Source: Rhizobium giardinii bv. giardinii H152
Lineage (GTDB): Bacteria > Pseudomonadota > Alphaproteobacteria > Rhizobiales > Rhizobiaceae
Direction of reading: 5' to 3'
Length of the DNA: 64,000 nucleotides
NCBI RefSeq assembly: GCF_000379605.1
Contig: NZ_KB902591.1
Span: 150,932-214,931, forward strand
Part shown: one piece after another, positions 1 to 9,742 of the stretch
Numbering within the stretch: the first letter of the stretch is position 1
Layout of the letters: each line of letters starts with the position of its first letter
Position numbers and translations under genes: made by a program
The notes under the pieces: generated by a model
The model's input: only the letters and a program-made list of their open reading frames with translations
Told to the model about the DNA's origin: nothing
Databases searched by the model: none

Positions 1-1
1 G

Positions 2-1138
2 CGGCTGTACCCGGAGACCGGCAGTCCGACGCGCTCCGATTTCCAGCGCGATCGTGACCGCATCGTCCATACGACGGCGTTCCGCCGGCTGAAACACAAG
101 ACCCAGGTTTTCATTGCCGCCGATGGCGATCATTATCGCACGCGACTCACCCACACGATCGAGGTGGCGCAGATCGCCCGTGCCCTGGCGCGGGCGCTGA
201 AGCTGGATGAGGACCTCGCAGAAGGCGTCGCCCTCGTCCACGATTTCGGCCATACGCCGTTCGGTCATACGGGCGAGGACGCTCTGCACGAAATGTTGAA
301 GCCCTACGGCGGCTTCGACCACAATGCGCAGTCCCTGCGGATCGTCACCAAGCTCGAGCGCCGCTATGCAGAGTTCGACGGCCTCAATCTGACCTGGGAG
401 AGCCTGGAAGGCCTCGTCAAGCATAACGGGCCGCTGATCGCCCAGGACGGCGAGGGCACCCGCGGTCCCGTTCCTCAGCCGATCCTTGATTATTGCGCCC
501 TGCATGATCTGGAACTGGCGAGTTTCGCCAGTCTGGAGGCGCAGGTGGCGGCGATCGCCGACGACATTGCCTATAACACCCACGACATCGATGACGGATT
601 GCGATCCGGCTACCTGACATTCGAGATGCTCGAGGAAATTCCCTTCCTTGCGGGCCTGATGCAGGAGGTCGGTGGCCGCTATCCTGGGCTGGAGGCGAGC
701 CGCTTCACCCATGAGATCATGCGCCGGCAGATCACCGCGATGGTGGAGGATGTGATCACCGTTGCACAGCAGGGTCTCAAGGAGGTGCGACCGCAAAGCG
801 CGGCGGATATCCGCAACGCCGGCAGGGTGATCGCCACCTTTTCGGAAGCGATGCTTAAGACGGACCAGCAGATCAAGAAGATGCTGATGACGAGGATATA
901 TCGTCATCCCGACGTCATGCGCGTGCGCGCCAATGCGGCTGCGATCGTCGCCGATCTCTATCATGCCTTCATGGCCGATCCGCAACAGATGCAGAAGCAC
1001 TACTGGATCGACCAGATCGCCGGCATGGCCGAGCCGGCCAAGGCCCGGCACGTCGGCGATTATATCGCCGGCATGACCGACACCTATGCGATTGCCGTAC
1101 ACAAGCGCTTGTTTGACCATACCCCTGAATTGCGGTAG
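2..1138 (+). CDS. dgt: dGTP triphosphohydrolase-like protein, 5'-truncated
   Basis: HD-superfamily nucleotidase that splits dGTP (and in this family other dNTPs) into deoxynucleoside and triphosphate, helping balance dNTP pools in the cytoplasm. The frame is open from base 2 without a start codon, so the true N-terminus lies left of the window; an internal ATG at 164 is not the start. The visible N-terminal part has the family signature [20 protein letters not shown], then [12 protein letters not shown] and the metal-binding core [14 protein letters not shown]. The C-terminal half is helical, as in other bacterial Dgt-like proteins. It precedes argS by about 100 bases, a pairing I recall from rhizobia. 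The 'dGTPase-like' naming reflects uncertain substrate preference in alphaproteobacteria. Confidence 0.93.
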   Translation, partial: RLYPETGSPTRSDFQRDRDRIVHTTAFRRLKHKTQVFIAADGDHYRTRLTHTIEVAQIARALARALKLDEDLAEGVALVHDFGHTPFGHTGEDALHEMLKPYGGFDHNAQSLRIVTKLERRYAEFDGLNLTWESLEGLVKHNGPLIAQDGEGTRGPVPQPILDYCALHDLELASFASLEAQVAAIADDIAYNTHDIDDGLRSGYLTFEMLEEIPFLAGLMQEVGGRYPGLEASRFTHEIMRRQITAMVEDVITVAQQGLKEVRPQSAADIRNAGRVIATFSEAMLKTDQQIKKMLMTRIYRHPDVMRVRANAAAIVADLYHAFMADPQQMQKHYWIDQIAGMAEPAKARHVGDYIAGMTDTYAIAVHKRLFDHTPELR

Positions 1139-1237
1139 TCACCGCGCCGGTTGATGGCGGCGATCGGGCTGCCGCACTGCCACTGAACGATAACAACGCG
1201 GTCTCGCAGCCAAAGGCGAGCAGAGCGGATGGATGAC

Positions 1238-2998
1238 ATGAACCTTTTCACAGACTTCCAATCAAGAATTAAAAACGTTCTGGAAACGATTGATATCGTG
1301 CGTGAAAAGAGATCCGAACTCGATTTCGGACGTGTCAGTGTCGAATCGCCGCGCGATGCCAGTCATGGCGATGTGGCGACCAACGCCGCGATGGTGCTGG
1401 CCAAGCCGCTCGGCACCAATCCCCGCGCGCTCGCCGACCAGATCGTCGCGAAGCTGAAAGAGGATCCGGAAGTCGCCGACGTCTCGGTGGCTGGTCCCGG
1501 CTTCATCAATGTCAAGCTCTCGGTTGCCTATTGGCAGAACCTGCTGGCGATCATGATCGCCGATGGCACCGGTTTCGGCAAGAGCGCCGTCGGCGCCGGA
1601 CGCAAGGTCAATGTCGAATATGTCTCGGCCAATCCGACCGGTCCGATGCATGTCGGCCATTGCCGCGGAGCCGTCGTCGGAGACGCGCTCGCCAACCTGC
1701 TGGAGTTCGCCGGTTACGAGGTGACCAAGGAATATTACATCAACGATGCCGGCTCGCAGATCGACACGCTCGCCCGGTCCGCTTTCCTGCGGTACCGCGA
1801 AGCGCTGGGTGAAAAGATCGGCGAGATCCCGACGGGTCTCTATCCGGGTGACTACCTCGTTCCGGTCGGCCAGGCGCTGGCGGATGAATTTGGCACCAGC
1901 CTGCGGATCATGCCGGAAGACAAGTGGATGCCGCTCGTCAAGGACCGGACGATCGACGCGATGATGGTGATGATCCGCGAGGATCTCGCCGCGCTCAACG
2001 TCCATCACGATGTCTTCTTTTCCGAGCGGACGCTGCATGCCAACGGTGCCGGTCCGATCCGCAACGCCATCAATGACCTGACCTTCAAGGGCCATGTCTA
2101 CAAGGGTGCGCTGCCGCCGCCGAAGGGGCAGGTGCCGGAGGACTGGGAAGACCGCGAGCAGACCTTGTTCCGCTCGACGGAGGTCGGTGACGACATCGAC
2201 CGGCCGCTGATCAAGTCGGACGGTTCCTATACTTACTTTGCCGCTGACGTTGCCTATTTCAAGGACAAGTTCGATCGCGGCTTCAACGAGATGATCTACG
2301 TGCTAGGCGCCGATCACGGTGGATACGTCAAGCGGCTTGAAGCCCTGGCGCGCGCCGTCTCGGGCGGAACAGCGAAGCTGACCGTGCTTCTCTGCCAACT
2401 CGTCAAGCTCTATCGCGATGGCGAGCCGGTGAAGATGTCCAAGCGTTCCGGCGATTTCGTCACGCTTCGGGATGTCGTCGAGGAAGTCGGGCGCGATTCC
2501 GTGCGGTTCATGATGATCTACCGCAAGAGTTCCGAACCGCTCGACTTCGACTTTGCCAAGGTGACAGAACAGTCGAAGGATAATCCGGTCTTCTACGTGC
2601 AGTATGCGCATGCACGCTGCATGTCGGTCTTTCGCCAGGCGGCCGAAGCACTTCCGGGGGTTGATTTCGAGGCGCTCGATCTGGCCGGTGCCGTTGCCGG
2701 CAATATCACTGATTCGAATGAACTCCAGCTCGTCGCCAAGCTCGCAGAATATCCGCGTGTCATCGAGGCAGCGGCACTGTCTCAGGAGCCGCACAGGATC
2801 GCGTTTTACCTCTACGATCTTGCCAGCGCCTTCCACGGACACTGGAATAAAGGTAAAGAATCTCCGGAATTACGTTTTGTTAACGATAAGAACAGAGAAT
2901 TGACCATTGCCAGACTTGGGCTGGTGCGTGCCGTTGCCTCCGTTTTGAAGTCGGGCCTGTCGATTACAGGTACCGCTGCCCCGGACGAGATGCGATAG
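1238..2998 (+). CDS. argS: arginyl-tRNA synthetase
   Basis: Class I aminoacyl-tRNA synthetase that charges tRNA-Arg with arginine in the cytoplasm. The N-terminal Add-1 domain is followed by the catalytic Rossmann fold with the HIGH-type motif in [15 protein letters not shown] (about residues 130-145) and the KMSKS-type motif [10 protein letters not shown] (about residue 400). The C-terminal anticodon-binding helices run to the end (DALR domain). About 586 residues, normal for the family. An ATG nine bases upstream (1229) is also in frame; I chose 1238 because relatives start with MNLF. Neither start has a strong ribosome binding site. Confidence 0.96.
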   Translation: MNLFTDFQSRIKNVLETIDIVREKRSELDFGRVSVESPRDASHGDVATNAAMVLAKPLGTNPRALADQIVAKLKEDPEVADVSVAGPGFINVKLSVAYWQNLLAIMIADGTGFGKSAVGAGRKVNVEYVSANPTGPMHVGHCRGAVVGDALANLLEFAGYEVTKEYYINDAGSQIDTLARSAFLRYREALGEKIGEIPTGLYPGDYLVPVGQALADEFGTSLRIMPEDKWMPLVKDRTIDAMMVMIREDLAALNVHHDVFFSERTLHANGAGPIRNAINDLTFKGHVYKGALPPPKGQVPEDWEDREQTLFRSTEVGDDIDRPLIKSDGSYTYFAADVAYFKDKFDRGFNEMIYVLGADHGGYVKRLEALARAVSGGTAKLTVLLCQLVKLYRDGEPVKMSKRSGDFVTLRDVVEEVGRDSVRFMMIYRKSSEPLDFDFAKVTEQSKDNPVFYVQYAHARCMSVFRQAAEALPGVDFEALDLAGAVAGNITDSNELQLVAKLAEYPRVIEAAALSQEPHRIAFYLYDLASAFHGHWNKGKESPELRFVNDKNRELTIARLGLVRAVASVLKSGLSITGTAAPDEMR

Positions 2999-3061
2999 TA
3001 ATGTCACCATTTCCCCACAAAGCACTGGCAAAAACTGGCTAGTAAGTTGTGAGTGGAGCGC

Positions 3062-6037
3062 ATGGCAGACAAACAATTGGCACGAAGCGGGACTGCGGAA
3101 TTCGACGTCTTGTCGGATGACGATCCTTTGGCAGAGTTGGCCCGCATTGTCGGCTATGACAATCGGCCCGCAGTTCAGCAGTTGCAGGAACTCGAAAGAC
3201 ATCGCGAAGCGGTCCGTCTCGAGCCTGCATTCGATCTGGAGGACGAGCTGCTCCGCGAGTTCGACATCTACGATGCGCCGCAACGCGGACCGTCGATGGA
3301 TGCGCCGGAGCCGGTCAGTGCCGAGGATCATGTTGCTTTCGCGCCGCCTCCCGAAGAACGCGATGTCGCTCCAGCCACTGCCGCAGAGCCGGAATTCGTT
3401 GCTTACGAGCCGGAAGGTTTTTTCCCGGAAGTTGAGGCCGATGTCGCTGCATCCTCCGCGGAGATAGCGCCGCTCGCTGCAGAAGATCCCGTTTTTGCAG
3501 AGCCGGACGTTGCGGTTGCAACCGTAGACGAAGAGCCGGTTGCCGATCACTGGGCCTCCCAGCCGGAGCCCGTTTCGGCTGAGGTGGAGAGCGCCTGGTC
3601 GGTTGATTCCTACAACGAGCCGGCATTTGACGCGCTGGATCTCGAGCGCGAGCTCGAGCTGTCCATCGGCTATGACATTGCCGAAGCGCCTGCGATAGAA
3701 ATGGCCCCGGCGCAGGCTCAGCATTTCGAGCCTGAATTGAATACTCCTGTTGACGTCGAGGCGGAGGAGCCGGCCGAACCGGATGTGGTTCCCATGGCTG
3801 CGGTTGAAGAGCCTGTTTCTCTTCAGTCCGTTGAGGATGTCTATGCTGGCGCCGACCAAGCCGCAGTGGCGGTTGAGCCGAGCGAGACGCAGGACAATCT
3901 TGTCGAATGGCAGCCGGAAACGGTAGTGGCGCTGAAGTCGGACGAAGTGACGTCCGCGTCCGATGCGCATGACCTCGATGCCTTGCTGACCGATATCGAA
4001 CGGTTTCCTGTTCCCCCCAAGGCCGCGGTAAAACTGGCAACCCCGGCGGATGCTGCGCGAAAAGTCAATTATCCGTTCACGCCGACATTCAGTCGCGCTA
4101 CTCCGGTTGCCTCCAATGGCGGAGTTCTGTCGCAGAAGGCCTTTGCGACCCCGCTTCCGGCGACAGCCGTGCCGGTAAGCGTAACGGTCACCGAAACCGC
4201 GTATCAGCCAACCGAAACGCCCGTCGAGCCGGTGGTGGTCGAGGCAGCGCCTTCGCTGAAGACGCCCGCCGATCCGGACCCGGATTTCGATCTCGACACA
4301 TTTGAACTCGATCTTTCCGGCATCGATCTCGATATCGATCCCTCGGAGTTCGAGACCGCGTCCCACGGGCCCACTCTCGCTCCGGCCACGGCGCTTGCAG
4401 AAGAGCCCGTTGCGGCTGCGCCCTTCGAGGAAGCGCCGCAGGATGAAGAGCCTGTGCGCGAAGAGCCTGAAAGTGTCTTGCCCTTCGATCCCTCGATGAT
4501 TGCCGAGACGGAAGAAAACGTGACGGCGATCGCCGATCTGAACGTACCGCAATTGCCGACCGTCGAGCAGGAGCGTCCGGTGGTCCATCAGCCGGATTAC
4601 GACCTCGATATCGACGCTGAAATGGCGCAGCTGTTCGGAGCGCCTGGCCGTACCAACGTTGGCGCGAACAGGGGCGCTGATAGAGAACTGGGTTTCGGTT
4701 CCGTGCCGCATGCAATTTCCCAGGCGCAGCCCGCCACCGGCAGTGCGGCCGCCGAGGATGATTTCGACGAGTTCGAAAAGGCCATGGAAGAGGATTTCCG
4801 GCTGTCGCTGAGCCAGCGGCGGGAAGCCGACCCATCTTCGGATCGCCTGGCTGTCGGCTCAGGCTACGCGGCCAATAGCGACTTTGACGAAGAGGGCAGC
4901 GGTTCCGGCAAGCGTCGCTTGATCCTGCTTGCAGCCGCCGTTACCGGTCTGGCGATCTTCGGTGGCGTCGGTGTCTACGCCTTCATGGGCGGCAACGGTT
5001 CGATGCTGTCGGGCGGAGAGCCGAAAATTATCCTGGCGGACAAGTCGCCAGTGAAGGTCGTGCCGGTCGAAAAGGGTGGCAAGACCGTTCCCAACCAGGA
5101 CAAGGCGGTCTACGACCGTGTTGCCGGTGCGCAGGACAGCACGCCGGAGCAGGGCACGCTGGTATCCTCGACGGAGGATCCGGTCGATGTCGTTCAGCGA
5201 ACACTGACGCCGGAGAACCTGCCGCTGGAAGGTGCCGGCGACGAACTCCCGGGCGTAACACCAGCAGACGAGGACGGCGAGGAGCGGCTGTTGCCAGATG
5301 GCCAGGCCGCCGAGAACGCCGCGACCGAAGAGGAGAGCTCGCCCGCCGTATCGCCGCGCAAGGTTCGCACGATGATCGTCAAGCCGGATGGCACGCTGGT
5401 TGCCCGCGACGAGCCGGTTGCCCAGCCCGAAACGAAGGTTGCCGCAAACGAAACGCCGGCGAGTAAGGACGACCCGCAGGTCAATATGGTCAAGACGACG
5501 ACCGTCAGCCCCCAGGTGGAAACGGGTTCCACGCCGAAGGCCGTGCCCGCTGCCGACCAGGCTGCTGCGCCGGAGCAGAAGAGCGCTCTGGCGGATGCCG
5601 CTGCGGCGACCGTTGAAGAGACCGCGCCGGTTCGCACGATAAAGACGACGCCGGTTGCCGAGACCAATCCGGTTCCGCAGACGCGTCCGGTCGAGGAAAA
5701 GGAAAAGGTCGTTGACACCTTCAAGACCGAGCCGGTCGAAAAGGTTCAGCCGGCAGCCGAAGCAAAGCCGGTAGAAACAGCCTCTGTCGCGCCGGGCACC
5801 TATGTGATCCAGATCGCCTCGCTGCCCTCGGAAGCCGAAGCCCAGAAGTCCTACAAGACGCTATCCGGCAAGTTCGGCAGCGTCATCGGCGGCAAGGGCG
5901 TCGATATCAAGAAGGCGGAGATTGCCGGCAAAGGCACCTATTTCCGGGTACGCATTCCGGCCGGCTCCAAGGCGGAGGCGAATTCCCTGTGCACGCGCTA
6001 CAAGAGTGCCGGTGGCAGCTGCCTCGTGACGAAATAA
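3062..6037 (+). CDS. large SPOR-domain membrane protein
   Basis: About 991 residues in three parts. Residues 1 to about 615 are a very acidic, Pro/Ala/Val/Glu-rich, low-complexity cytoplasmic region. One transmembrane helix lies near residues 618-640 (LILLAAAVTGLAIFGGVGVY). A periplasmic linker rich in Lys/Pro/Val/Thr leads to a C-terminal SPOR domain (about 912-991, beginning GTYVIQIASLPSEAEAQ). SPOR domains bind peptidoglycan stripped of stem peptides at the division septum, so septal placement is likely by family knowledge. The nearby nagZ and Tat genes fit an envelope context. An in-frame GTG at 3053 is an alternative start; TGGAG just before ATG 3062 supports the latter. A perfect terminator hairpin follows. 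Confidence 0.88.
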   Translation: MADKQLARSGTAEFDVLSDDDPLAELARIVGYDNRPAVQQLQELERHREAVRLEPAFDLEDELLREFDIYDAPQRGPSMDAPEPVSAEDHVAFAPPPEERDVAPATAAEPEFVAYEPEGFFPEVEADVAASSAEIAPLAAEDPVFAEPDVAVATVDEEPVADHWASQPEPVSAEVESAWSVDSYNEPAFDALDLERELELSIGYDIAEAPAIEMAPAQAQHFEPELNTPVDVEAEEPAEPDVVPMAAVEEPVSLQSVEDVYAGADQAAVAVEPSETQDNLVEWQPETVVALKSDEVTSASDAHDLDALLTDIERFPVPPKAAVKLATPADAARKVNYPFTPTFSRATPVASNGGVLSQKAFATPLPATAVPVSVTVTETAYQPTETPVEPVVVEAAPSLKTPADPDPDFDLDTFELDLSGIDLDIDPSEFETASHGPTLAPATALAEEPVAAAPFEEAPQDEEPVREEPESVLPFDPSMIAETEENVTAIADLNVPQLPTVEQERPVVHQPDYDLDIDAEMAQLFGAPGRTNVGANRGADRELGFGSVPHAISQAQPATGSAAAEDDFDEFEKAMEEDFRLSLSQRREADPSSDRLAVGSGYAANSDFDEEGSGSGKRRLILLAAAVTGLAIFGGVGVYAFMGGNGSMLSGGEPKIILADKSPVKVVPVEKGGKTVPNQDKAVYDRVAGAQDSTPEQGTLVSSTEDPVDVVQRTLTPENLPLEGAGDELPGVTPADEDGEERLLPDGQAAENAATEEESSPAVSPRKVRTMIVKPDGTLVARDEPVAQPETKVAANETPASKDDPQVNMVKTTTVSPQVETGSTPKAVPAADQAAAPEQKSALADAAAATVEETAPVRTIKTTPVAETNPVPQTRPVEEKEKVVDTFKTEPVEKVQPAAEAKPVETASVAPGTYVIQIASLPSEAEAQKSYKTLSGKFGSVIGGKGVDIKKAEIAGKGTYFRVRIPAGSKAEANSLCTRYKSAGGSCLVTK

Positions 6038-6063
6038 TCCGGCAAGACCAAGAGATCAGCAAG

Positions 6064-6092
6064 AGGCGCGGCGAAACGGCCGCGCCTTTTTC
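6064..6092 (+). terminator. Rho-independent terminator after the SPOR gene
   Basis: AGGCGCGG (6064-6071) pairs perfectly with CCGCGCCT (6080-6087), extended by one C-G pair, and the T run continues to 6091. It closes the argS-SPOR transcription unit and marks the left limit of the accessory insertion that follows. Confidence 0.85.
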
Positions 6093-6172
6093 GCTTTCAA
6101 ACGCAACTGCTCGCTGTGAATGACGGATTTATACGCATCCAGAAGGCCCCGCAGGCGGCAGCGGCGGAATAG

Positions 6173-6646
6173 TCAGAACCAGCGGCGAACCTCGGCCTTG
6201 TAGCGGCGGTAGTCGTCGCCGAATTTCGCTTCGAGATAGCGCTCCTCGCGGGCGATCACCTGCGTCTGGATCGCGATCAGCACCAACGGGAGCAAGGCGA
6301 AGGCGATCGGCCCGTCGAAGCCGATCGCAAGGCCGGCATAGATAAGCGCCATGCCGAGATACATGGGATTGCGGGTCCACCGATAAGGACCGGTCGTTGC
6401 GATGAGGGTCGTTGGCTTCGACGGCGGAACGTTGGTGCCCAGCCGCCGGAACAGCCCCGCCGCCGCAAGCATCATCGCCGCGCCGGCAACGAACAGCAGC
6501 GCGCCCGTCGCGACCAGCAACCGCCAGTCGATGCCGAAAGAGCGCAGGGTGACGAACCGCTCCGCCGCCAGCCCCAACAGCAGCGCTCCCAGATAGACGA
6601 CGGGCGGAGGGAAGCGCACACCCGCGCTGTCCGGTTCGACGGCCAT
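6173..6646 (-). CDS. isoprenylcysteine methyltransferase-family membrane protein
   Basis: About 157 residues with several hydrophobic segments and the C-terminal ICMT/PEMT-like signature: TTGPYRWTRNPMYLGMALIY, then ARREERYLEAKFGDDYRRY-like residues (here AREERYLEAKFGDDYRRYKA). Bacterial members are integral membrane SAM-dependent methyltransferases with mostly unknown substrates, so the substrate here is not assignable. Upstream in-frame starts exist at 6667 (TTG) and 6652 (ATG). I chose ATG 6646 because AGGAG sits six bases before it. It lies directly downstream of the flavin reductase gene on the same strand, so the two are probably one transcript, divergent from the TetR gene. Part of the insertion between the SPOR gene and nagZ. 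Confidence 0.78.
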   Translation of the reverse strand: MAVEPDSAGVRFPPPVVYLGALLLGLAAERFVTLRSFGIDWRLLVATGALLFVAGAAMMLAAAGLFRRLGTNVPPSKPTTLIATTGPYRWTRNPMYLGMALIYAGLAIGFDGPIAFALLPLVLIAIQTQVIAREERYLEAKFGDDYRRYKAEVRRWF

Positions 6647-6663
6647 GCTCATCTCCTGTGCTC

Positions 6664-7557
6664 TCAAACCAGCATCGACTGCTGGGCGGAGATACCCGCC
6701 GTCGCGCCCTGCGATATTGCCGTGGTGACCGAGGCCATGGCTGGGTTTGCAAGATCGCCGGCGGCATAGATGCCGGGTATGCTGGTTTCGCGACGCTCGT
6801 CGACCTTGAGGGCGATGCCAAAGGGTGTATTGACCGTGGCGAGGCCCAGTGATTCATGCAGGCCTGCGGACGGCTTGTTGCGCGGATGCGCGAACAAGAT
6901 ATCGACTGTGACATCGGGGGCGGTATCGAGCTTGACGGTGGCATTATGGCCCCTGTGACGGGCGATTTCGGTGATCCGGCCATCAACGACAGGTATGTGG
7001 CGGCCCGCCAGATCGGCCCGGATATCGGGTGCAATGTCGTGACCATCTGCGAAGACCGTCAACGTGTCGGTCCAATCCTGGTACAGCCTGACATAATTGT
7101 GCGACGGCGGACCGGACCAGACAAGGCCCCAATGCTGAGTGGCGACTTCAAAGCCATCGCAATAGGGGCAGGGTACGATGGATGTGCCCCAGCTTTCGGC
7201 AAAGCCTGGAACAGCAGGCATCTGGTCGACGACGCCATAGCTCAGGATCAGGCGGCGCGCCCCGAGGCTTTCGCCATCGCCAGTGAGGACGGAGAAATCA
7301 TCGATGGCGCCGGAGATGCTGTTGGCCCGGGCATTGACCAGCTTGACTGTGGGATAACGCGCCAGTTGCTGCCGCGCCTCGGCCAGGATGTCCAGCGGTG
7401 GCTTGTGATCGTGGCCGAGCAGACCATGCGAGTGGCCGGCGAAGCGATTGCGCGGCAGGCCGGTATCGAGAACCGTGACCTTGCGGCGGGCACGGCCGAG
7501 CTGAAGGGCGGCGGCGAGGCCGGCAAAGCTACCGCCGATGATGATGACGTTATCCAT
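6664..7557 (-). CDS. thioredoxin reductase-like FAD/NAD(P)-dependent oxidoreductase
   Basis: 297 residues. An N-terminal FAD-binding Rossmann motif (VIIIGGSFAGLAAALQLGRA), a redox-active pair in VPCPYCDGFE (Cys130 and Cys133), a middle NAD(P) domain, and the C-terminal FAD motif GIYAAGDLANPAMASVTTAI resemble TrxB-type reductases and the HcnA/GliT-like small disulfide oxidoreductases. The physiological substrate (a thioredoxin or a small dithiol) cannot be told. It is divergent from the adjacent TetR regulator across about 170 bases holding a long palindrome, so repression by that regulator is the obvious inference. The downstream methyltransferase gene begins within about 20 bases of its stop. 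Confidence 0.85.
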   Translation of the reverse strand: MDNVIIIGGSFAGLAAALQLGRARRKVTVLDTGLPRNRFAGHSHGLLGHDHKPPLDILAEARQQLARYPTVKLVNARANSISGAIDDFSVLTGDGESLGARRLILSYGVVDQMPAVPGFAESWGTSIVPCPYCDGFEVATQHWGLVWSGPPSHNYVRLYQDWTDTLTVFADGHDIAPDIRADLAGRHIPVVDGRITEIARHRGHNATVKLDTAPDVTVDILFAHPRNKPSAGLHESLGLATVNTPFGIALKVDERRETSIPGIYAAGDLANPAMASVTTAISQGATAGISAQQSMLV

Positions 7558-7685
7558 AGTGATGCGCTCCGTGTTGCGGGTGGAGGGGCTGGGCTGTCCC
7601 TGGCGCGAAAGCGGCCGCAGGGAAACTTAATTTGGAGGACAGGGTAAAATCCAACCTTTGGCTTGCGTATTTGTGAAACTGCATG

Positions 7686-7711
7686 GTATCGTAATTCAAG
7701 AATTAGGATAC
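7686..7711. promoter_or_regulatory. 26-bp palindrome, candidate TetR operator
   Basis: GTATCGTAATTC (7686-7697), a two-base AA spacer, then GAATTAGGATAC (7700-7711). The two 12-base arms match at 11 of 12 positions. It lies in the divergent gap between the flavin reductase (minus) and the TetR-family gene (plus), about 20 bases before the regulator's start, the usual place for an autoregulatory TetR operator. Length and symmetry are seen; protein binding is inferred. Confidence 0.72.
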
Positions 7712-7731
7712 TGTCAAGGACTGGAATTGTC

Positions 7732-8379
7732 GTGACCGAAAACAGCCATGCCCGGCGCGGCCGGCCCCCCAACGAAGCGCTTGGCCAAACGATTATCGAC
7801 GCAGCGTACGAACTCTTTGTGGAATTGGGTTTTCAAGCGACGACATTGGACAAGGTCGCCCAGCGGGCGAAGATATCCAAGCTCAGCATCTATCGTCACT
7901 TCGAGAACAAGGAGGCGCTGTTCAGCGCTGCCATCGCGGCCCACTGCCATCAGTTTGCACCACAGGCTCTTATTGAAGGCGTCGACGGTCCGGCCGAAGA
8001 TCAGCTCATGACGGTGGGATCATTCCTGCTTCGCACGCTGTTGAGCCCGGACGTCCGCAGTGTCGAAGCCATGGTCATGGCCGACAAGACGAATCAAAAG
8101 TCGTTAAGCAAGCTCCATTACAAAGCCGGCCCCGCCTATGTCATCGCCCAAATCGAGGCCCTGTTGCGCCAGTTGCACGCGAAGGCAGTTCTGAACGTGC
8201 CCGATCCTCTCCGGTCCGCCCGCTTGTTTGCCGCGCTTTTCAAAGGATCCGATCTTCTGATTATCGCACGCTTCGATGAGGCGAGAGCAGAGGACGATAA
8301 CGAAATCGAATCCTATTGCCGGTCGGCCGTCGCCATGTTCATCGCCGCGCACGGTGGCAACGACCACGCGGGCGGATAG
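7732..8379 (+). CDS. TetR/AcrR-family transcriptional regulator
   Basis: About 215 residues. The N-terminal helix-turn-helix is typical: RRGRPPNEALGQTIIDAAYE, then LGFQATTLDKVAQRAKISKL and SIYRHFENKEALF. The C-terminal ligand-binding domain is variable, so the inducer is unknown. I chose GTG 7732 over an upstream in-frame ATG (7663) because the latter would place the coding region across the palindromic operator candidate and add a non-homologous N-terminus. It is divergent from the flavin reductase/ICMT pair and followed by a SAM methyltransferase on the same strand, so it probably controls both directions. Confidence 0.85.
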   Translation: MTENSHARRGRPPNEALGQTIIDAAYELFVELGFQATTLDKVAQRAKISKLSIYRHFENKEALFSAAIAAHCHQFAPQALIEGVDGPAEDQLMTVGSFLLRTLLSPDVRSVEAMVMADKTNQKSLSKLHYKAGPAYVIAQIEALLRQLHAKAVLNVPDPLRSARLFAALFKGSDLLIIARFDEARAEDDNEIESYCRSAVAMFIAAHGGNDHAGG

Positions 8380-8413
8380 CCTAGTTAAGAACGGATCAGA
8401 ACAAGGACATGGG

Positions 8414-9277
8414 ATGGCAGAGAAAGATGTTTATCAGGTAGCTGACTGGAGTGGCCAAAGCGGGGAGCGCTGGGTCGTTTACCAGGCCCGGCTCGATGCC
8501 ATGATGGCGGTGTTCGGCCAGGCCGCGATAGAAGCCGCCGCGCCCGCCACGGGCGAACGCGTGCTGGACGTCGGCTGCGGCGCGGGGGCGTCTAGTCTGG
8601 ATCTGGCCGCCCGCGTCGGCGCGGGAGGCCATGTGCTAGGCGTGGACATATCCGAACCGCTGATCGGCAGAGCGCGCGCGCTAGCGCCGCAGGATACGCC
8701 GGCCGTGTTCCAGGTGGCCGACGCCAGCAGCGCCGAGTTGCCCGAGGGCGCGTTCGACATCCTGTTCTCGCGCTTTGGCGTGATGTTCTTTCACGATCCT
8801 ACGGCGGCGTTCGCTCATATGCGCCGTGCGCTCAAGCCGGGCGCGCGGGTCGCTTTCGTCTGCTGGCGCGGCATGGCCGAGAACGATTGGGTGCGCTTGC
8901 CGATGGGCGCGATCAAGGGCATCGTCCCGCCGACGGCGCCGCCCGATCCCGAAGCGCCCGGCCCATTCTCGTTCGGCGACCAGGGGCGGGTGGCGCGAAT
9001 TCTAACGGTGGCTGGCTTCACCGACGTCGCTATCGCGCCCTTCAATGCCTCCATCCCATTCGGCAAGGGGGAGACGCGGGACGCGGCGCTCGACGACGCG
9101 GTGGAGATGACACTCGAGGTCGGCCCGCTGTCGCGCGCGCTCGCTGATCAGCCCGACGACATCCGCGCCCGCGCCTCGGTCGCGGTTCGTGCCGCCTTCG
9201 CGGGCTGCCCCGGTGAGCGGTCGGTGATGATCGACGGCGCGGCGTGGATCGTCACCGCGCGCAATCCGGTAAGCTGA
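8414..9277 (+). CDS. class I SAM-dependent methyltransferase
   Basis: 287 residues with a seven-strand methyltransferase fold. Motif I is RVLDVGCGAGASSLDLAARV, followed by the acidic-end strand HVLGVDISEPLI. Later segments (FDILFSRFGVMFFHDPTAAF, HMRRALKPGARVAFVCWR) resemble UbiE/Methyltransf_11 proteins. Start ATG 8414 has AAGGA upstream; a longer open frame from 8276 would overlap the TetR gene and is unlikely. It follows the TetR gene by about 35 bases, suggesting co-transcription. Its partner genes (ICMT-like methyltransferase, CxxC reductase) hint at modification of or resistance to a small molecule, but no substrate can be named. Confidence 0.85.
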   Translation: MAEKDVYQVADWSGQSGERWVVYQARLDAMMAVFGQAAIEAAAPATGERVLDVGCGAGASSLDLAARVGAGGHVLGVDISEPLIGRARALAPQDTPAVFQVADASSAELPEGAFDILFSRFGVMFFHDPTAAFAHMRRALKPGARVAFVCWRGMAENDWVRLPMGAIKGIVPPTAPPDPEAPGPFSFGDQGRVARILTVAGFTDVAIAPFNASIPFGKGETRDAALDDAVEMTLEVGPLSRALADQPDDIRARASVAVRAAFAGCPGERSVMIDGAAWIVTARNPVS

Positions 9278-9368
9278 CAGGGACTAATACGCCCTCTTGC
9301 TGAGTGAGACACTTGAGCTTCCCAAGTGACGATGAATCAGAATCTCTGTTGCAAACGGGAGGTTTGCG

Positions 9369-9692
9369 ATGGGAGCAGCGATTTCATTACGGGCGGATTT
9401 TGACGCGGAAGGTCTTCGGCGTCTGGCCCGCTAGAGCGAGCATGCGGCGCAGGCGCGTCGTCTTTTGGCGCTTGCCTTGATCTATGGCGGCGGCTCGCGC
9501 TCGGATGCAGCGCGTCTTGGCAATGTCGCCCTTCAGATCCTGCGTGACTGGGTCTTGCGGTTCAATGCGAATGGCCCCGACGGGCTGATTGCTGCGATGC
9601 CTGGCGCAAACTCGAAACCCAGCCTTGGCGCATCATGTCCATCGGGCGCAGAGACTGGGCAAATGGGTTTGATCAATGAGGATGCGCATTAA
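9369..9692 (+). pseudogene. IS630-family transposase, N-terminal remnant
   Basis: The frame from ATG 9369 reads MGAAISLRADFDAEGLRRLA, then hits an in-frame TAG at 9432. It resumes as QARRLLALALIYGGGSRSDA, then LGNVALQILRDWVLRFNANG and PDGLIAAMPG. This is the N-terminal helix-turn-helix region seen in rhizobial IS630-type transposases. Homology fades near 9620 and the DDE catalytic domain is absent. The fragment is therefore inactive by both a stop codon and truncation. It sits at the right edge of the insertion between the SPOR gene and nagZ, only about 50 bases from nagZ. Confidence 0.75.
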
Positions 9693-9742
9693 AGGAAAAA
9701 TCGACATTCGCCTTTGCCTGCAGCAGTCACTATCATCGCTTC

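Noticed and set aside
2870..4711. 613-codon open frame on the minus strand
   Set aside because: Shadow of the SPOR gene's low-complexity region; Arg/Gly-rich without motifs or ribosome binding site.
9369..9692. Functional IS630 element
   Set aside because: In-frame stop after 21 codons, no catalytic domain, and no inverted repeats found around it.
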